Assembly (NCBI GenBank): GCA_009922615.1
Contig: RFVF01000006.1
Coordinates: 1-34,608 of the forward strand
Direction of reading: 5' to 3'
Source of the DNA: Pseudomonadota bacterium
Lineage (GTDB): Bacteria; Verrucomicrobiota; Verrucomicrobiia; Limisphaerales; SXTU01
Length of the DNA: 34,608 bases
Positions 1 to 8,049 of the stretch are shown here, piece by piece. The translations under genes and the position numbers were made by a program. Below the pieces are notes generated by a model, which worked only from the letters and a program-made list of their open reading frames with translations, was not told the origin of the DNA and did not search any database. Every line of letters begins with the position of its first letter. The stretch's first letter is position 1.

Positions 1-172
1 GATCAACGCGCTGCGTCACACCCAGCCGACCTTGGCACTGCCGATTTTTCCGGATGCCGACGCCGTGCCGGCGGCGCAAAATGCGGACGCAGGATTGCGC
101 CAGCTTTTCCGCCGGCCGGTAACTGTGCCGTGGCTGGCCAACTCACATGCCTACCGTTCGCTCGCCGAGTAA
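1..172 (+). CDS. 3' end of an unidentified gene upstream of murF (partial)
   Basis: An open frame enters from the left edge (codons begin at base 2) and ends at TAA 170-172. The last 56 residues end in AYRSLAE. Third codon positions are mostly G or C, as in the neighbouring genes, and the stop overlaps the murF ATG by one base (TAATG), so it is probably real and co-translated with murF. In dcw clusters the gene before murF is normally murE. However, this tail does not show the usual MurE ending around a DDRE-type motif, so I leave it unnamed. It may be a MurE with a divergent tail or an inserted gene. Confidence 0.6.
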   Translation, partial: INALRHTQPTLALPIFPDADAVPAAQNADAGLRQLFRRPVTVPWLANSHAYRSLAE

Positions 173-1629
173 TGGATCCACGTCCGCTCAAGTTTATTGC
201 TGACGCGACGGCCGGAGAAATCCTCCGCGGCCGTCCGGACACACTGGTCCACCGCGTCTGCACGGACTCGCGACAAGTGAACCCGGGCGACCTGTTCATC
301 GCTCTCGCGGGCGACAAGTTTGACGGGCATCAATTCCTCGCCGAGGTCGCGGCGAAAGGAGTCGCCGCCATTGTGGTCGAGCGCGCCAAGTTTGGAGCCT
401 CGTCTTCCGGTGGCGCGGATGCGCGACCGGCTGAAGTCGGAACTTCGTGCGCGGTTATCGCTGTCGCTAGCACGCGCGCCGCTTACGCGCAGCTAGCGAC
501 GCACTACCGGCAGGACTTTGACCTTCCCGTCATCGCGGTCGGCGGCTCGAACGGGAAGACGACGACGAAGGAACTGATCGCGGCGGTGTTGCGGGAGCGC
601 GGACCGGCGCTGTGGAGCGAGGCGAGTTTCAACAACGACATCGGCGTGCCGCACACGTTGCTGCGCCTGGAGCGTCAGCACGCCAGCGCGGTGTTCGAAG
701 TCGGCACCAATCACCCCGGCGAGCTAGCGCCGTTGGTCCGGCTCATCGCACCGCGTTTTGGTGTCATCACGAGCATCGGGCGCGAGCACTTGGAATTCTT
801 TGGCGACGTGAACGGCGTTGCGCAGGAGGAAGGCTGCCTGGCCGAGTTGCTGCCGGTGAACGGAATTCTCTTCGTGAACGGCGACTGTCCGGAGATGGAT
901 GCCATCACCGCGCGGACGAAGGCGCGGGTCGTGCGTGTTGGTTTTGGGCCACACAATGACTGGCGCGCGAGTGAGGTGCGCTTCGAGGAACGCGGCGTGG
1001 CGTTTCAGGTTCACTGTCCGAACAACGCCTTCTCCGGGGCGTATCGCATCGGGCTGCTGGGCCGACATCAGGTTTTGAATGCTTTGCTCGCCGGTGCGGT
1101 GGGGGCCGAACTCGGCCTCAACCGGGAGCAAGTCGGGCGCGCTTTGGCGGGATGCACCCCGCCAAAGATGCGCCTGCAACTTTGGGAGGCGAATGGCGTG
1201 CGGGTGCTCGATGACGCCTACAATGCGAACGCGGACTCGATGCTGGCTGCGTTGCAAACATTGCACGATCTGCCCTGCACGGGCCGGCGCGTGGCGGTGC
1301 TGGGCGACATGGCGGAGTTGGGCCAGCACAGTGTTGCGGCGCATGTTGAGGTGGGCCGGCGGGCGGCGGAGCTGGGCGTGAACCGGTTGTTCGCCGTGGG
1401 GAAGATGGCGGGCCATCTCGCCGGCGCAGCGCGGGCCGCGGGCTTGAGCGCTGTCACGGAAATTGCCGAGGTCGCGGGCGCGGGCGAGACCGTGCGCAGT
1501 GAGTTGCAGCCGGGCGACGTGGTGCTGCTGAAGGCTTCCCGCTCAACGCGCCTGGAGCGCGTGAGCGAGGCGATTCGGTGCGGTGGCGCAGACGGAAGGT
1601 TCAAGCCAGCCGTCGTCCAGATGAACTGA
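172..1629 (+). CDS. murF: UDP-N-acetylmuramoyl-tripeptide--D-alanyl-D-alanine ligase MurF
   Basis: MurF adds D-Ala-D-Ala to UDP-MurNAc-tripeptide in the cytoplasm, the last soluble step before the lipid-linked stage. The 485-residue protein has the Mur ligase layout: an N-terminal substrate domain, a central ATPase domain with the P-loop GSNGKTTT at about 125-132, then NNDIGVPHTLL and FEVGTNHPGE. The typical DDAYNAN motif is at 347-353, followed by RVAVLGDMAELG in the C-terminal domain. I chose ATG 172 because it overlaps the preceding stop (TAATG); a longer in-frame start at 130 would add 14 residues of no family resemblance. Length is near the usual 450-480. The next gene starts six bases downstream, so it is probably in one operon with mraY and murD. 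Confidence 0.95.
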   Translation: MDPRPLKFIADATAGEILRGRPDTLVHRVCTDSRQVNPGDLFIALAGDKFDGHQFLAEVAAKGVAAIVVERAKFGASSSGGADARPAEVGTSCAVIAVASTRAAYAQLATHYRQDFDLPVIAVGGSNGKTTTKELIAAVLRERGPALWSEASFNNDIGVPHTLLRLERQHASAVFEVGTNHPGELAPLVRLIAPRFGVITSIGREHLEFFGDVNGVAQEEGCLAELLPVNGILFVNGDCPEMDAITARTKARVVRVGFGPHNDWRASEVRFEERGVAFQVHCPNNAFSGAYRIGLLGRHQVLNALLAGAVGAELGLNREQVGRALAGCTPPKMRLQLWEANGVRVLDDAYNANADSMLAALQTLHDLPCTGRRVAVLGDMAELGQHSVAAHVEVGRRAAELGVNRLFAVGKMAGHLAGAARAAGLSAVTEIAEVAGAGETVRSELQPGDVVLLKASRSTRLERVSEAIRCGGADGRFKPAVVQMN

Positions 1630-1635
1630 TGCACC

Positions 1636-1797
1636 ATGAGCGTGAAACGGAAACAACAGCACCAGCGCACGGCCAAACGGCTGGTGCTGGAGTGGCAGCG
1701 TGGGCAGCGGGCGGCGGGCTTCCTTGCGCGGCTGTGCCGCTGGGAGCGGGCGCGGCCCCAAGACACGATGGCAACGCTGCAACACTGGCACGACTAG
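1636..1797 (+). CDS. Small basic hypothetical protein, 53 aa, between murF and mraY
   Basis: An ATG-started frame of 53 codons fills the gap between murF (stop 1629) and mraY (ATG 1801), ending with TAG three bases before mraY. The product begins MSVKRKQQHQRTAKRL and is very rich in Arg, Lys and Gln, with two Trp-containing segments and no membrane segment. It could be an RNA- or membrane-surface-binding peptide. I do not recognise a family. The tight fit on both sides, and the fact that a 171-base gap is otherwise unusual in this packed cluster, are the arguments that it is a gene. There is no clear ribosome binding site. It may equally be a chance frame in G+C-rich DNA. Confidence 0.45.
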   Translation: MSVKRKQQHQRTAKRLVLEWQRGQRAAGFLARLCRWERARPQDTMATLQHWHD

Positions 1798-1800
1798 CGG

Positions 1801-2949
1801 ATGATTTTTTACTTCACCCAATGGCTTCAAGAGCAAGCAGCCGGAACGACCTGGGCCGATCCGTTGTCGGTGCTGCGGGTGTTTCGTTACATTACGCTGC
1901 GCAGCGCGGGGGCGGCGATCACGGCACTGCTGCTGAGTCTCTGGCTGGGACCGCTGGTCATCGCGTGGTTGAAAGAGATGAAGTTTGGGCAGAACTACCT
2001 CGACAAGGCGCAGGAGGCGGGCACGACGGCGACGCAGGTGTTCACAAAGAAGGGCGTGCCGGGCATGGGCGGCATTTTGATCGTGCTGGTGGTGGATTTG
2101 ACCGCGCTGCTCTGGGCGCAGTGGAACGAGTTTATCGTGCTGACGCTGGTCTCGCTGCTGGTGCTGGCCGCGCTGGGTTTCTACGACGATTACAAGAAGC
2201 TGACGGAGCAGAAGAGTGCGGGGGCCACGGAGGGTTTGAAGCTGATCGTGCAGTTTGCGCTGGCGGGATTCATCGCATTCTCGCTCTGGCTGCTGCCGGA
2301 GACGCACCGGCTTATCACGGAAATCCAACTTCCGTTTTTCAAACATGCGGTCCTGACGGACGCGGCGTGGCTGGGCGGGTTCATCACGGTTTGCGCGATT
2401 GTGGGCAGCAGCAACGCGGTCAACATCACGGACGGATTGGATGGGCTGGCGATCGGCTGCATCCTCATTGTGACGACGGTGTTTCTCATCTTCACTTACA
2501 TCGCGGGCAATGCGGTGCTTTCCGGTTACCTCCTGGTGCCACATGTGGCGGGCGCTGGGGAGCTCACGGTGTTTTGTGCGGCGATGATCGGCGCGAGTCT
2601 GGGCTTCCTCTGGTTCAACTGCCACCCGGCGCAAGTGTTCATGGGCGACACGGGGTCGCTCGCGCTGGGCGGCGTGCTGGGCATCATGGCGGTGCTCATT
2701 CACCAACCGTTCGTGCTGGTGATTGCCGGCGGCGTGTTCGTGGTGGAGATCGTTTCGGTGATGATTCAACGCGGCTGGTTCAAATACACGAAACGTCGGT
2801 TCGGCGAAGGGCGGCGGGTGTTTCGCATGGCGCCGCTGCACCATCATTTTCAAAAAATCGGCTGGTATGAATCCCAGGTTGTCACGCGTTTTTACATTCT
2901 CTGCATCGTCTGTGCGGTGCTTGCGCTGGCAACTTTGAAATTGCGTTAA
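1801..2949 (+). CDS. mraY: Phospho-N-acetylmuramoyl-pentapeptide transferase MraY
   Basis: MraY is the integral membrane enzyme that transfers phospho-MurNAc-pentapeptide to undecaprenyl phosphate, making lipid I. The 382-residue product is highly hydrophobic with about ten membrane segments. It has the family's catalytic motifs: the Asp pair in GFYDDYKK (129-130), NAVNITDGLDGLA at about 205-217, MGDTGS at 281-286, and the histidine triad in APLHHHFQ at 347-349. It is slightly longer than the usual 320-360, because of the N-terminal segment and loops. It begins three bases after the small ORF and its stop directly abuts the murD ATG, so it is translated as part of the dcw operon. Confidence 0.96.
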   Translation: MIFYFTQWLQEQAAGTTWADPLSVLRVFRYITLRSAGAAITALLLSLWLGPLVIAWLKEMKFGQNYLDKAQEAGTTATQVFTKKGVPGMGGILIVLVVDLTALLWAQWNEFIVLTLVSLLVLAALGFYDDYKKLTEQKSAGATEGLKLIVQFALAGFIAFSLWLLPETHRLITEIQLPFFKHAVLTDAAWLGGFITVCAIVGSSNAVNITDGLDGLAIGCILIVTTVFLIFTYIAGNAVLSGYLLVPHVAGAGELTVFCAAMIGASLGFLWFNCHPAQVFMGDTGSLALGGVLGIMAVLIHQPFVLVIAGGVFVVEIVSVMIQRGWFKYTKRRFGEGRRVFRMAPLHHHFQKIGWYESQVVTRFYILCIVCAVLALATLKLR

Positions 2950-4398
2950 ATGTTTCGGCTTCAAGACAAGAACGTGTTGGTCATCGGCCTTGGCCTGAGC
3001 GGCGCGGCGGCCGCGCGGTTGCTCGTCGCGCGCGGCGCGCGCGTGGCGGCGATGGACAACTCCGACACGCCCGTGCTGCGACGCGAGGCGGAGGAGTTGC
3101 GCGACCTTGGCGTGCGTGTAGAGCTGGATCTGCGACTGCCGCCGGCGGGACAGTTTGATTTCGCCGTGGTCAGTCCGGGGGTGGCGCTGGATTCGTTGCT
3201 GGTGAAGGAATTGCGCCAGCGAGAAATCCCGGTCATCGGCGAACTGGAACTCGGCTGGCAGCAGGCCGTCTGCCTCAACGTCGCCGTCACTGGCACGAAT
3301 GGGAAGACGACGACGACCGAGCTCATCGAGCATGTGCTGACGCATTGTCACAAGCGCACCTTGGCGGCCGGCAACATCGGCAAGCCGCTCTGCTCGGTAG
3401 TCGATGAATCGAAGCAGCTCGATTATCTCACGCTGGAAGTGAGTTCGTTTCAGTTGGAGACGATTCGTTTTTTCCGGCCGGCCGTGGCGGTGTTGCTGAA
3501 CATCACGCCCGATCATCTCGACCGGCATCACACGATGGCGGAATATGCGCGGGCGAAGGCGCGGATGTTCGAGAATCAGCAGCCGTTCGACTGGGCCGTG
3601 GTGCAGACCGAGGCGCTGGCGCAGTTGCGCACGCTGGGCGTGAAGGTGCCGTCCAAGCTCATCACATTCAGTGCACAAAACCGCCGCGCGGACATTCATC
3701 TGGATCGCTCGCTCATCATCAGCCGCATCGAGGACTGGGTCGGTCCGCTGATTGATTTGGAGAAGACCAATCTACGCGGGCCACACAATGCGGAGAACGT
3801 CATGGCCACCCTCGCAGTCGGCCGCGTGCTGCGCTTGCCGCTCGAGCAGATGGTTGAGGCCATCACGAGTTTCCGGCCGGGCGCGCACCGGTGTGAGCTG
3901 ATCGCGGAAATCAACGGGATCAAATTCGTCAACGACTCCAAGGCCACGAACGTGGATGCGGTGGCCAAGGCGTTGCAAACGATGCCCGCGGCGCAGCCGG
4001 GTGAAGCAAACGTTTTGCTCATCGCCGGCGGCCGCGACAAGGGCCTGGACTATCACGATCTGGGGCCCTTGCTGGCGCAGCGGGTGAAGCACGCCTTCCT
4101 GTTGGGCGAGACCCGCGAAAAACTCCGCGCGTCGTGGAGTCTTTTTACCCCTTGCACCCTCGCGGATTCGTTGTTAGAAGCGGTCAACGATGCGGCCAGA
4201 AATGCGGCCCTTGGCGACATCGTTTTGCTTTCTCCGGCTTGTTCGAGCTTTGATTTGTTCCGCGATTACCGCCACCGGGGTGAAGTGTTTCGACAAGCGG
4301 TCGAGCAGTTGGAACGCACAAGTAATGGCGGTGTCGCGCCGGGCAACCCCACGAATGGGGGCGTGCCCAAAAATGATTTAGTGCCGACCAGTCGGTGA
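2950..4398 (+). CDS. murD: UDP-N-acetylmuramoylalanine--D-glutamate ligase MurD
   Basis: MurD adds D-Glu to UDP-MurNAc-L-Ala. Its 482 residues contain an N-terminal Rossmann-like UDP-binding domain (VIGLGLSGAAAARLL), the ATP loop GTNGKTTT at 115-122, GNIGKPL, LEVSSFQLE, NITPDHLDRH, KFVNDSKATN, and the C-terminal LIAGGRDKG and SPACSSFDLF motifs. The start codon directly follows the mraY stop. After the normal MurD ending (FRQAVEQLE) there is an extra tail of roughly 25 residues rich in Gly, Asn and Pro. That tail is encoded by a palindromic stretch (see 4341-4368), so I suspect a repeat insertion has extended the reading frame. Confidence in the function is high. Confidence 0.95.
   Translation: MFRLQDKNVLVIGLGLSGAAAARLLVARGARVAAMDNSDTPVLRREAEELRDLGVRVELDLRLPPAGQFDFAVVSPGVALDSLLVKELRQREIPVIGELELGWQQAVCLNVAVTGTNGKTTTTELIEHVLTHCHKRTLAAGNIGKPLCSVVDESKQLDYLTLEVSSFQLETIRFFRPAVAVLLNITPDHLDRHHTMAEYARAKARMFENQQPFDWAVVQTEALAQLRTLGVKVPSKLITFSAQNRRADIHLDRSLIISRIEDWVGPLIDLEKTNLRGPHNAENVMATLAVGRVLRLPLEQMVEAITSFRPGAHRCELIAEINGIKFVNDSKATNVDAVAKALQTMPAAQPGEANVLLIAGGRDKGLDYHDLGPLLAQRVKHAFLLGETREKLRASWSLFTPCTLADSLLEAVNDAARNAALGDIVLLSPACSSFDLFRDYRHRGEVFRQAVEQLERTSNGGVAPGNPTNGGVPKNDLVPTSR
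4341..4368 (+). repeat. Hairpin-forming palindrome in the murD 3' tail
   Basis: GGGCA and TGCCC form the outer stem, and CCCC and GGGG the inner one, around a six-base loop. It lies within the extra C-terminal codons of murD and resembles the other REP-like hairpins in this window. It is followed by AAAAAT rather than a T-run, so a terminator role is weak. Confidence 0.4.
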
Positions 4399-4507
4399 AT
4401 GTCCGAAAGAAAAAATAGTTGACGATCTAACCAAATAATTTCGCCGGAGCATGGCCAGCTCTGGCGAGCCGAACCAAGCAGCCAAAATAGCAACAGCATC
4501 GCACACC

Positions 4508-5431
4508 ATGAGCACTCCAAATCCGTTGAACCCTCAGGGCTCGCTCCTTGAGCAAAAATCCAAACGCAAAACAAACCTGCCGATCATCGTTGCCATCTTC
4601 GTTGCCGCGCACCTGATCGGTGCCGCTGGCATCCTGATGGTCGGTTGCAAACCGGAAACCAAAACCGAAGCCAAGAAGGTGCCGGGGCCGGACCTGCCCC
4701 CGATCACCGTTCCACCTGATGTCGCGCCGCCGGTGTCGCCCGCGCCGGGCACAGCGGGTGGCCCCGGGGCGCTTCCGCCCATCGGCGGAGCCCCGGCTCT
4801 GGCCCCGCTGCCTACCAATCCGCCAGTTCCGGCTCCGGCTCCGGTCACAGCGCCGCCGCCTATTCCGGTCGCGCCGATCCCCGCGCCCGCTCCCGTTCCT
4901 GCCCCCGCGCCGGAGCCATCCGCTCCGACCGGCGAGGCGAAAGTGCATGTCGTCGCGAAGGGGGATTCCTTCTCCACCATGGCGAAGAAATATGGCGTCG
5001 GCGTGAAAGCCATCGAGGCCGCGAATGCTGGTGTCGACTCCACCAAGTTGAAGATCGGCCAGAAGATCAACATCCCCGCTGCCGCGCCGAAGGCTCCCAA
5101 GACCGCTACGACTCCCGGTGCCGCCACGGCTGCTCCAGACAGCGATGGCACCTACACCGTGAAGTCCGGCGATAACCTCGGCAAGATTGCCAAGAGCCAC
5201 GGCACCACGGTCGCGAAGCTGCGCGAGGCGAACGGGCTGAAGACCGATCAAATCAAAGTCGGCCAGAAGCTCAAGGTGCCCGCGGGTGGCACGAAGAAAT
5301 CCAGCGAGCCGTCCACGACGGCGGCCCCCGCACCGAAGCCGGACGTTGTGCCGACGCTCCCGCCGACGCTTCCGCCGTTGGGCGAGCCGACCTCGATTCC
5401 TCCCGCTCCAGCTCCGGCTCCCAAGCTGTAA
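4508..5431 (+). CDS. Membrane-anchored protein with two LysM domains and a Pro/Ala linker
   Basis: Probably a periplasmic peptidoglycan-binding protein. The 307-residue product starts [16 protein letters not shown] and has one hydrophobic segment (about 24-46) ending in VGC47, which could be a membrane anchor or a weak lipobox. A long Pro/Ala-rich linker follows (about 55-140). Two LysM modules come next: [17 protein letters not shown] ending IGQKINIP, and [17 protein letters not shown] ending VGQKLKVP. The tail is again Pro-rich. LysM binds N-acetylglucosamine of the wall. An in-frame ATG at 4451 would add 19 residues, but the MSTPNP start looks more natural before a membrane segment. Its place between murD and ftsW suggests a role in wall growth or division; this is inference. 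Confidence 0.85.
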   Translation: MSTPNPLNPQGSLLEQKSKRKTNLPIIVAIFVAAHLIGAAGILMVGCKPETKTEAKKVPGPDLPPITVPPDVAPPVSPAPGTAGGPGALPPIGGAPALAPLPTNPPVPAPAPVTAPPPIPVAPIPAPAPVPAPAPEPSAPTGEAKVHVVAKGDSFSTMAKKYGVGVKAIEAANAGVDSTKLKIGQKINIPAAAPKAPKTATTPGAATAAPDSDGTYTVKSGDNLGKIAKSHGTTVAKLREANGLKTDQIKVGQKLKVPAGGTKKSSEPSTTAAPAPKPDVVPTLPPTLPPLGEPTSIPPAPAPAPKL

Positions 5432-5498
5432 GACACGGGTTCACTTCAACCAACCCCACTCACCGATGAACCGGCTGACTGGCGATGACGGAACGAGG

Positions 5499-5523
5499 GC
5501 GTGGCACGGAGTGCCGCCACGCC
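5499..5523 (+). repeat. REP-like hairpin in the LysM-ftsW spacer
   Basis: The sequence GGCGTGGCAC, a GGA loop, then GTGCC G CCACGCC folds into a long GC-rich stem with one bulged G. It has no following T-run. Size and composition resemble the other hairpins at 7984-8001 and 28764-28827. Confidence 0.5.
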
Positions 5524-5564
5524 GCGTCCCGCCCGCCGTCGGTGTGGTCGTCGGTCGTATGGGA

Positions 5565-5630
5565 GAGATGAGTAGGAGTAAGAGCGTGAGCGCAAGCTGT
5601 TGGCTTCCTCATACTCATACTCGGGCTCTC
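5565..5630 (+). repeat. Inverted hexamer-repeat element just upstream of ftsW
   Basis: Tandem six-base GAGTAR/GAGCGY-type units (about 5569-5591) are mirrored by CATACT/CTCATA-type units on the right (about 5608-5630). Between them is a small hairpin, AAGC-TGTTG-GCTT (5594-5606). The right arm ends 17 bases before the ftsW start, so the element occupies the probable ftsW leader. Confidence 0.45.
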
Positions 5631-5647
5631 AATTCCATTTCGGCCGC

Positions 5648-6781
5648 ATGAGCATTCGCCGGATCGCCACTCTGTTTGCTTTCTGCGTCGCCGCTTTGCT
5701 CGCGCTGGGTTTGGTGACGCTCTACAGCGCGAGCATGACGCAGGAGGGAGAGCGTTTCCTCATCAAGCAATCCATCTTCGCCGCCATTGGCCTCGCGGCT
5801 TGCTGCGTCACGGCGACGCTGGACTACCGTTGGGTGCGCAAGTTTGTCTGGCCCGGACTGGTGATTGCGTGCTTGCTGCTGGCCTACACTGCGGTCAAGG
5901 GACGGGAAATCAACGGTGCCCGCCGGTGGATCGAATTGCCCGGGTTCACCTTCCAACCGTCCGAGATTGCGAAGGCCGTTGTCATCGTGATGCTGGCACA
6001 TTATGCCAGCCGGTATCGCGAGCGGATGGCGGAATTCTGGCGTGGCATCGTGATTCCCTGGCTGCTCGCCGGCTGTGCGCTCGCGCTGGTGTTGGCGGGC
6101 AAGGACTTCGGCACCACGCTTCTGCTCGGCCTCGTGACCTGGCTGGTGCTGCTCGTTGCTGGCGCGCGGCCGGCGTATCTCGTGCCAATCGGGATTGCGG
6201 GCTTCGCTGTCATCTGCGTGCTGCTGATGGGGAACGAAAACCGCCGCACGCGCATCGACGCGTGGATTCACCCAGAGAAATACGAAAAGACCATCGCGTA
6301 TCAACAACTCCAGGCCAAATACGCTCTGGGCTCCGGTGGTGCGGTCGGTCTGGGCCTGGGCAACGGCCGACAGAAGACCGGCTTTGTGCCCGAGCACCAC
6401 ACCGATTTCATATTCTCCATCATCGGAGAGGAATTCGGCTTGGTCGCGACGCTCGGCCTGCTGTTCACCTACGGTTTGCTTTGCTGGTGTGGCTTGAGCA
6501 TCGCGTGGCGCGCGAGTGACCTCTTCGGCCAACTGCTGGTCATCGGCCTCACCTTCCTCATCGGCGTGCAGGTCTTCATCAACATCGGCGTGGTCACCAT
6601 GATCCTGCCCAACAAGGGACTGCCCCTGCCGTTCATCAGTTACGGCGGCTCGAACCTCGTCGTCCTGCTGGCCTCTGCCGGCCTCATCCTCAGCGTCGCG
6701 CGCCGTGCCACCGACAAGCCGCTAGTTCTCGCCACCCCGCTCGACGACAACCCCTTCACCGCCCTCCCGCGCCCGACCTGA
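5648..6781 (+). CDS. ftsW: Septal peptidoglycan polymerase FtsW (SEDS family)
   Basis: FtsW is the SEDS-family glycosyltransferase that polymerises lipid II at the division septum with its partner PBP. The 377-residue protein has about ten membrane segments and the SEDS signatures NGARRWI, QPSEIAK, LGLGNGRQKTGFVPEHHTDF, IGEEFG, and the C-terminal PNKGLPLPFISYGGSN. ATG 5648 gives MSIRRIATLF and a first membrane helix straight away. An upstream in-frame ATG at 5600 would add 16 residues encoded by the repeat element, so I reject it. The stop overlaps the murG ATG by one base. A RodA paralogue is the only alternative; the position next to murG supports FtsW. Confidence 0.94.
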   Translation: MSIRRIATLFAFCVAALLALGLVTLYSASMTQEGERFLIKQSIFAAIGLAACCVTATLDYRWVRKFVWPGLVIACLLLAYTAVKGREINGARRWIELPGFTFQPSEIAKAVVIVMLAHYASRYRERMAEFWRGIVIPWLLAGCALALVLAGKDFGTTLLLGLVTWLVLLVAGARPAYLVPIGIAGFAVICVLLMGNENRRTRIDAWIHPEKYEKTIAYQQLQAKYALGSGGAVGLGLGNGRQKTGFVPEHHTDFIFSIIGEEFGLVATLGLLFTYGLLCWCGLSIAWRASDLFGQLLVIGLTFLIGVQVFINIGVVTMILPNKGLPLPFISYGGSNLVVLLASAGLILSVARRATDKPLVLATPLDDNPFTALPRPT

Positions 6782-8049
6782 TGCAACGCATCCCGGAAAA
6801 ACCTCTCGTCGCCATCGCTTGTGGTGGCACGGGCGGCCACCTCTTTCCGGGCTTGGCCGTCGCTGGCGAATTGCAGCGGCGTGACTGCGACGTGCTGCTA
6901 CTCGTCTCGCCCAAGGAAGTGGACCAGCAAGCCGTCCGCGCCGCGCGCGACGTGACCGTCGCCACACTCCCCGCCGTCGCGCTGCAAGGCAACTTGTTCG
7001 CCTTCGTCCGTGCGTCGCTCGCGTCATATCAAGCCGCAAAGAAAACCTTCGTCGCCCGCCCGCCGCGCGCCGTGCTGGCGATGGGCGGCTTCACCAGCGC
7101 GCCGCCCTTGTTGGCCGGAAAGCGGCTCAGCGCAAAGACTTTCCTCCACGAGTCGAACACTATTCCCGGCCGAGCCAATCGCTGGCTGGCGCATGTTGTT
7201 GACGAGGCCTTCGTCGGCTTCCCGCAAGCCGCGCATCGGCTGTGGATTCAACGCCACGCCGTCACCGGGACGCCGGTGCGCGAGCAGTTTGCGCCTGCTG
7301 ACGCCGCAAGCTGTCGCATGGTGCTGGGCCTTGACGCGAAGCGCCCCACGCTGGTCATCACCGGCGGCAGTCAGGGCGCGACCGGCCTGAACGACCTCGT
7401 GCTCGCCGCGCTGCCTGAGCTGATCGCGCGTCAGCCCGACCTCCAATTCCTCCACCTCACCGGCACGAATGATGTGGAGAAGGCGCGCGCCGCCTACGCG
7501 CAGCTCGACACCCGAAACTCGAAACTCAAAACTCGCTTCGTAGTTCTGCCCTTTCTCACCGAGATGGAACTCGCCCTCGGGGCCGCGACGCTCGCCGTCA
7601 GCCGCGCGGGCGCGTCTTCACTGGCCGAACTCGCGGCGATGCGCGTGCCCGCCATCCTCATCCCGCTGCCGACCTCGGCTGATGACCATCAGCATCACAA
7701 TGCCCGTGCCTTCGCTGACACCGGCGCGGCGCGGCTGTTGAACCAGCGCACAACTTCGCCCGCGCAGTTTGCCGCCCTCGTCTTCGACTTGCTCACGAAT
7801 GCCGACCCTCGCTCGTCGATGCAGGCCGCGCTCGCCCAGTGGCACCAGCCTACTGCCGCCGCCGACATCGCCGAGCGCATCCTCCGCGCCTGCGGCTTAT
7901 CCATCATCGCAACTGACTTGACTGAAGCCGAGTGGCAGCCGCCCGCGCGCTTCGCGAAGTCCGTCAAGCAGCGTAACCAGGATGCCGGTGCGGACACCGG
8001 CTGCTCGCTTCAATCGGCAAGCGGCAATCGACAATCGGCAATGCCATGA
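6781..8049 (+). CDS. murG: UDP-GlcNAc--lipid I N-acetylglucosaminyltransferase MurG
   Basis: MurG converts lipid I to lipid II at the inner face of the membrane. The 422-residue product has the GT28 features: GGTGGHLFPG at 15-24, ESNTIPGRANR, VTGTPVR, ITGGSQGATGLND, and the donor-binding stretch SRAGASSLAELAAMRVPAILIPLP. It is about 60 residues longer than typical. Two insertions account for this. An internal loop DTRNSKLKTR near residue 243 is encoded by a heptamer array (7507-7534). A C-terminal extension of about 50 residues is encoded by a hairpin plus another heptamer array. The stop overlaps murB in ATGA. murC, the usual next gene, is missing here. Confidence 0.94.
   Translation: MQRIPEKPLVAIACGGTGGHLFPGLAVAGELQRRDCDVLLLVSPKEVDQQAVRAARDVTVATLPAVALQGNLFAFVRASLASYQAAKKTFVARPPRAVLAMGGFTSAPPLLAGKRLSAKTFLHESNTIPGRANRWLAHVVDEAFVGFPQAAHRLWIQRHAVTGTPVREQFAPADAASCRMVLGLDAKRPTLVITGGSQGATGLNDLVLAALPELIARQPDLQFLHLTGTNDVEKARAAYAQLDTRNSKLKTRFVVLPFLTEMELALGAATLAVSRAGASSLAELAAMRVPAILIPLPTSADDHQHHNARAFADTGAARLLNQRTTSPAQFAALVFDLLTNADPRSSMQAALAQWHQPTAAADIAERILRACGLSIIATDLTEAEWQPPARFAKSVKQRNQDAGADTGCSLQSASGNRQSAMP
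7507..7534 (+). repeat. Heptamer array inside murG
   Basis: Two copies of GAAACTC and one AAAACTC (7514-7534) follow a degenerate unit GACACCC. The 28-bp array is read in frame as part of an extra MurG loop. Confidence 0.65.
7984..8001 (+). repeat. REP-like hairpin in the murG 3' extension
   Basis: A perfect seven-base stem, GCCGGTG with CACCGGC, closes a CGGA loop. Its core GGTG-NGGA-CACC recurs at 28811-28822, which suggests a shared repeat family. It lies nine bases before a heptamer array. Confidence 0.55.
8011..8045 (+). repeat. Five-unit heptamer array abutting the murB start
   Basis: Units are CAATCGG, CAAGCGG, CAATCGA, CAATCGG and CAATGCC, exactly 35 bp, ending on the base before the murB ATG. 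The array encodes the last codons of murG and occupies the place of a murB ribosome binding site. Confidence 0.75.

Noticed and set aside
1578..2870. A 430-codon plus-strand frame overlapping mraY
   Set aside because: It is out of frame with clear MraY motifs and its Gly/Ala/Arg/His-rich composition is artefactual.
1543..3699. A 718-codon open frame on the minus strand
   Set aside because: It lies opposite murF, mraY and murD, has the His/Arg/Gln-rich composition of a G+C-driven shadow frame, and matches no known motif.
4419..4440. TTGACG and AATAATT as a promoter for the LysM gene
   Set aside because: The spacing between them is about nine bases, far from the usual 16-18.
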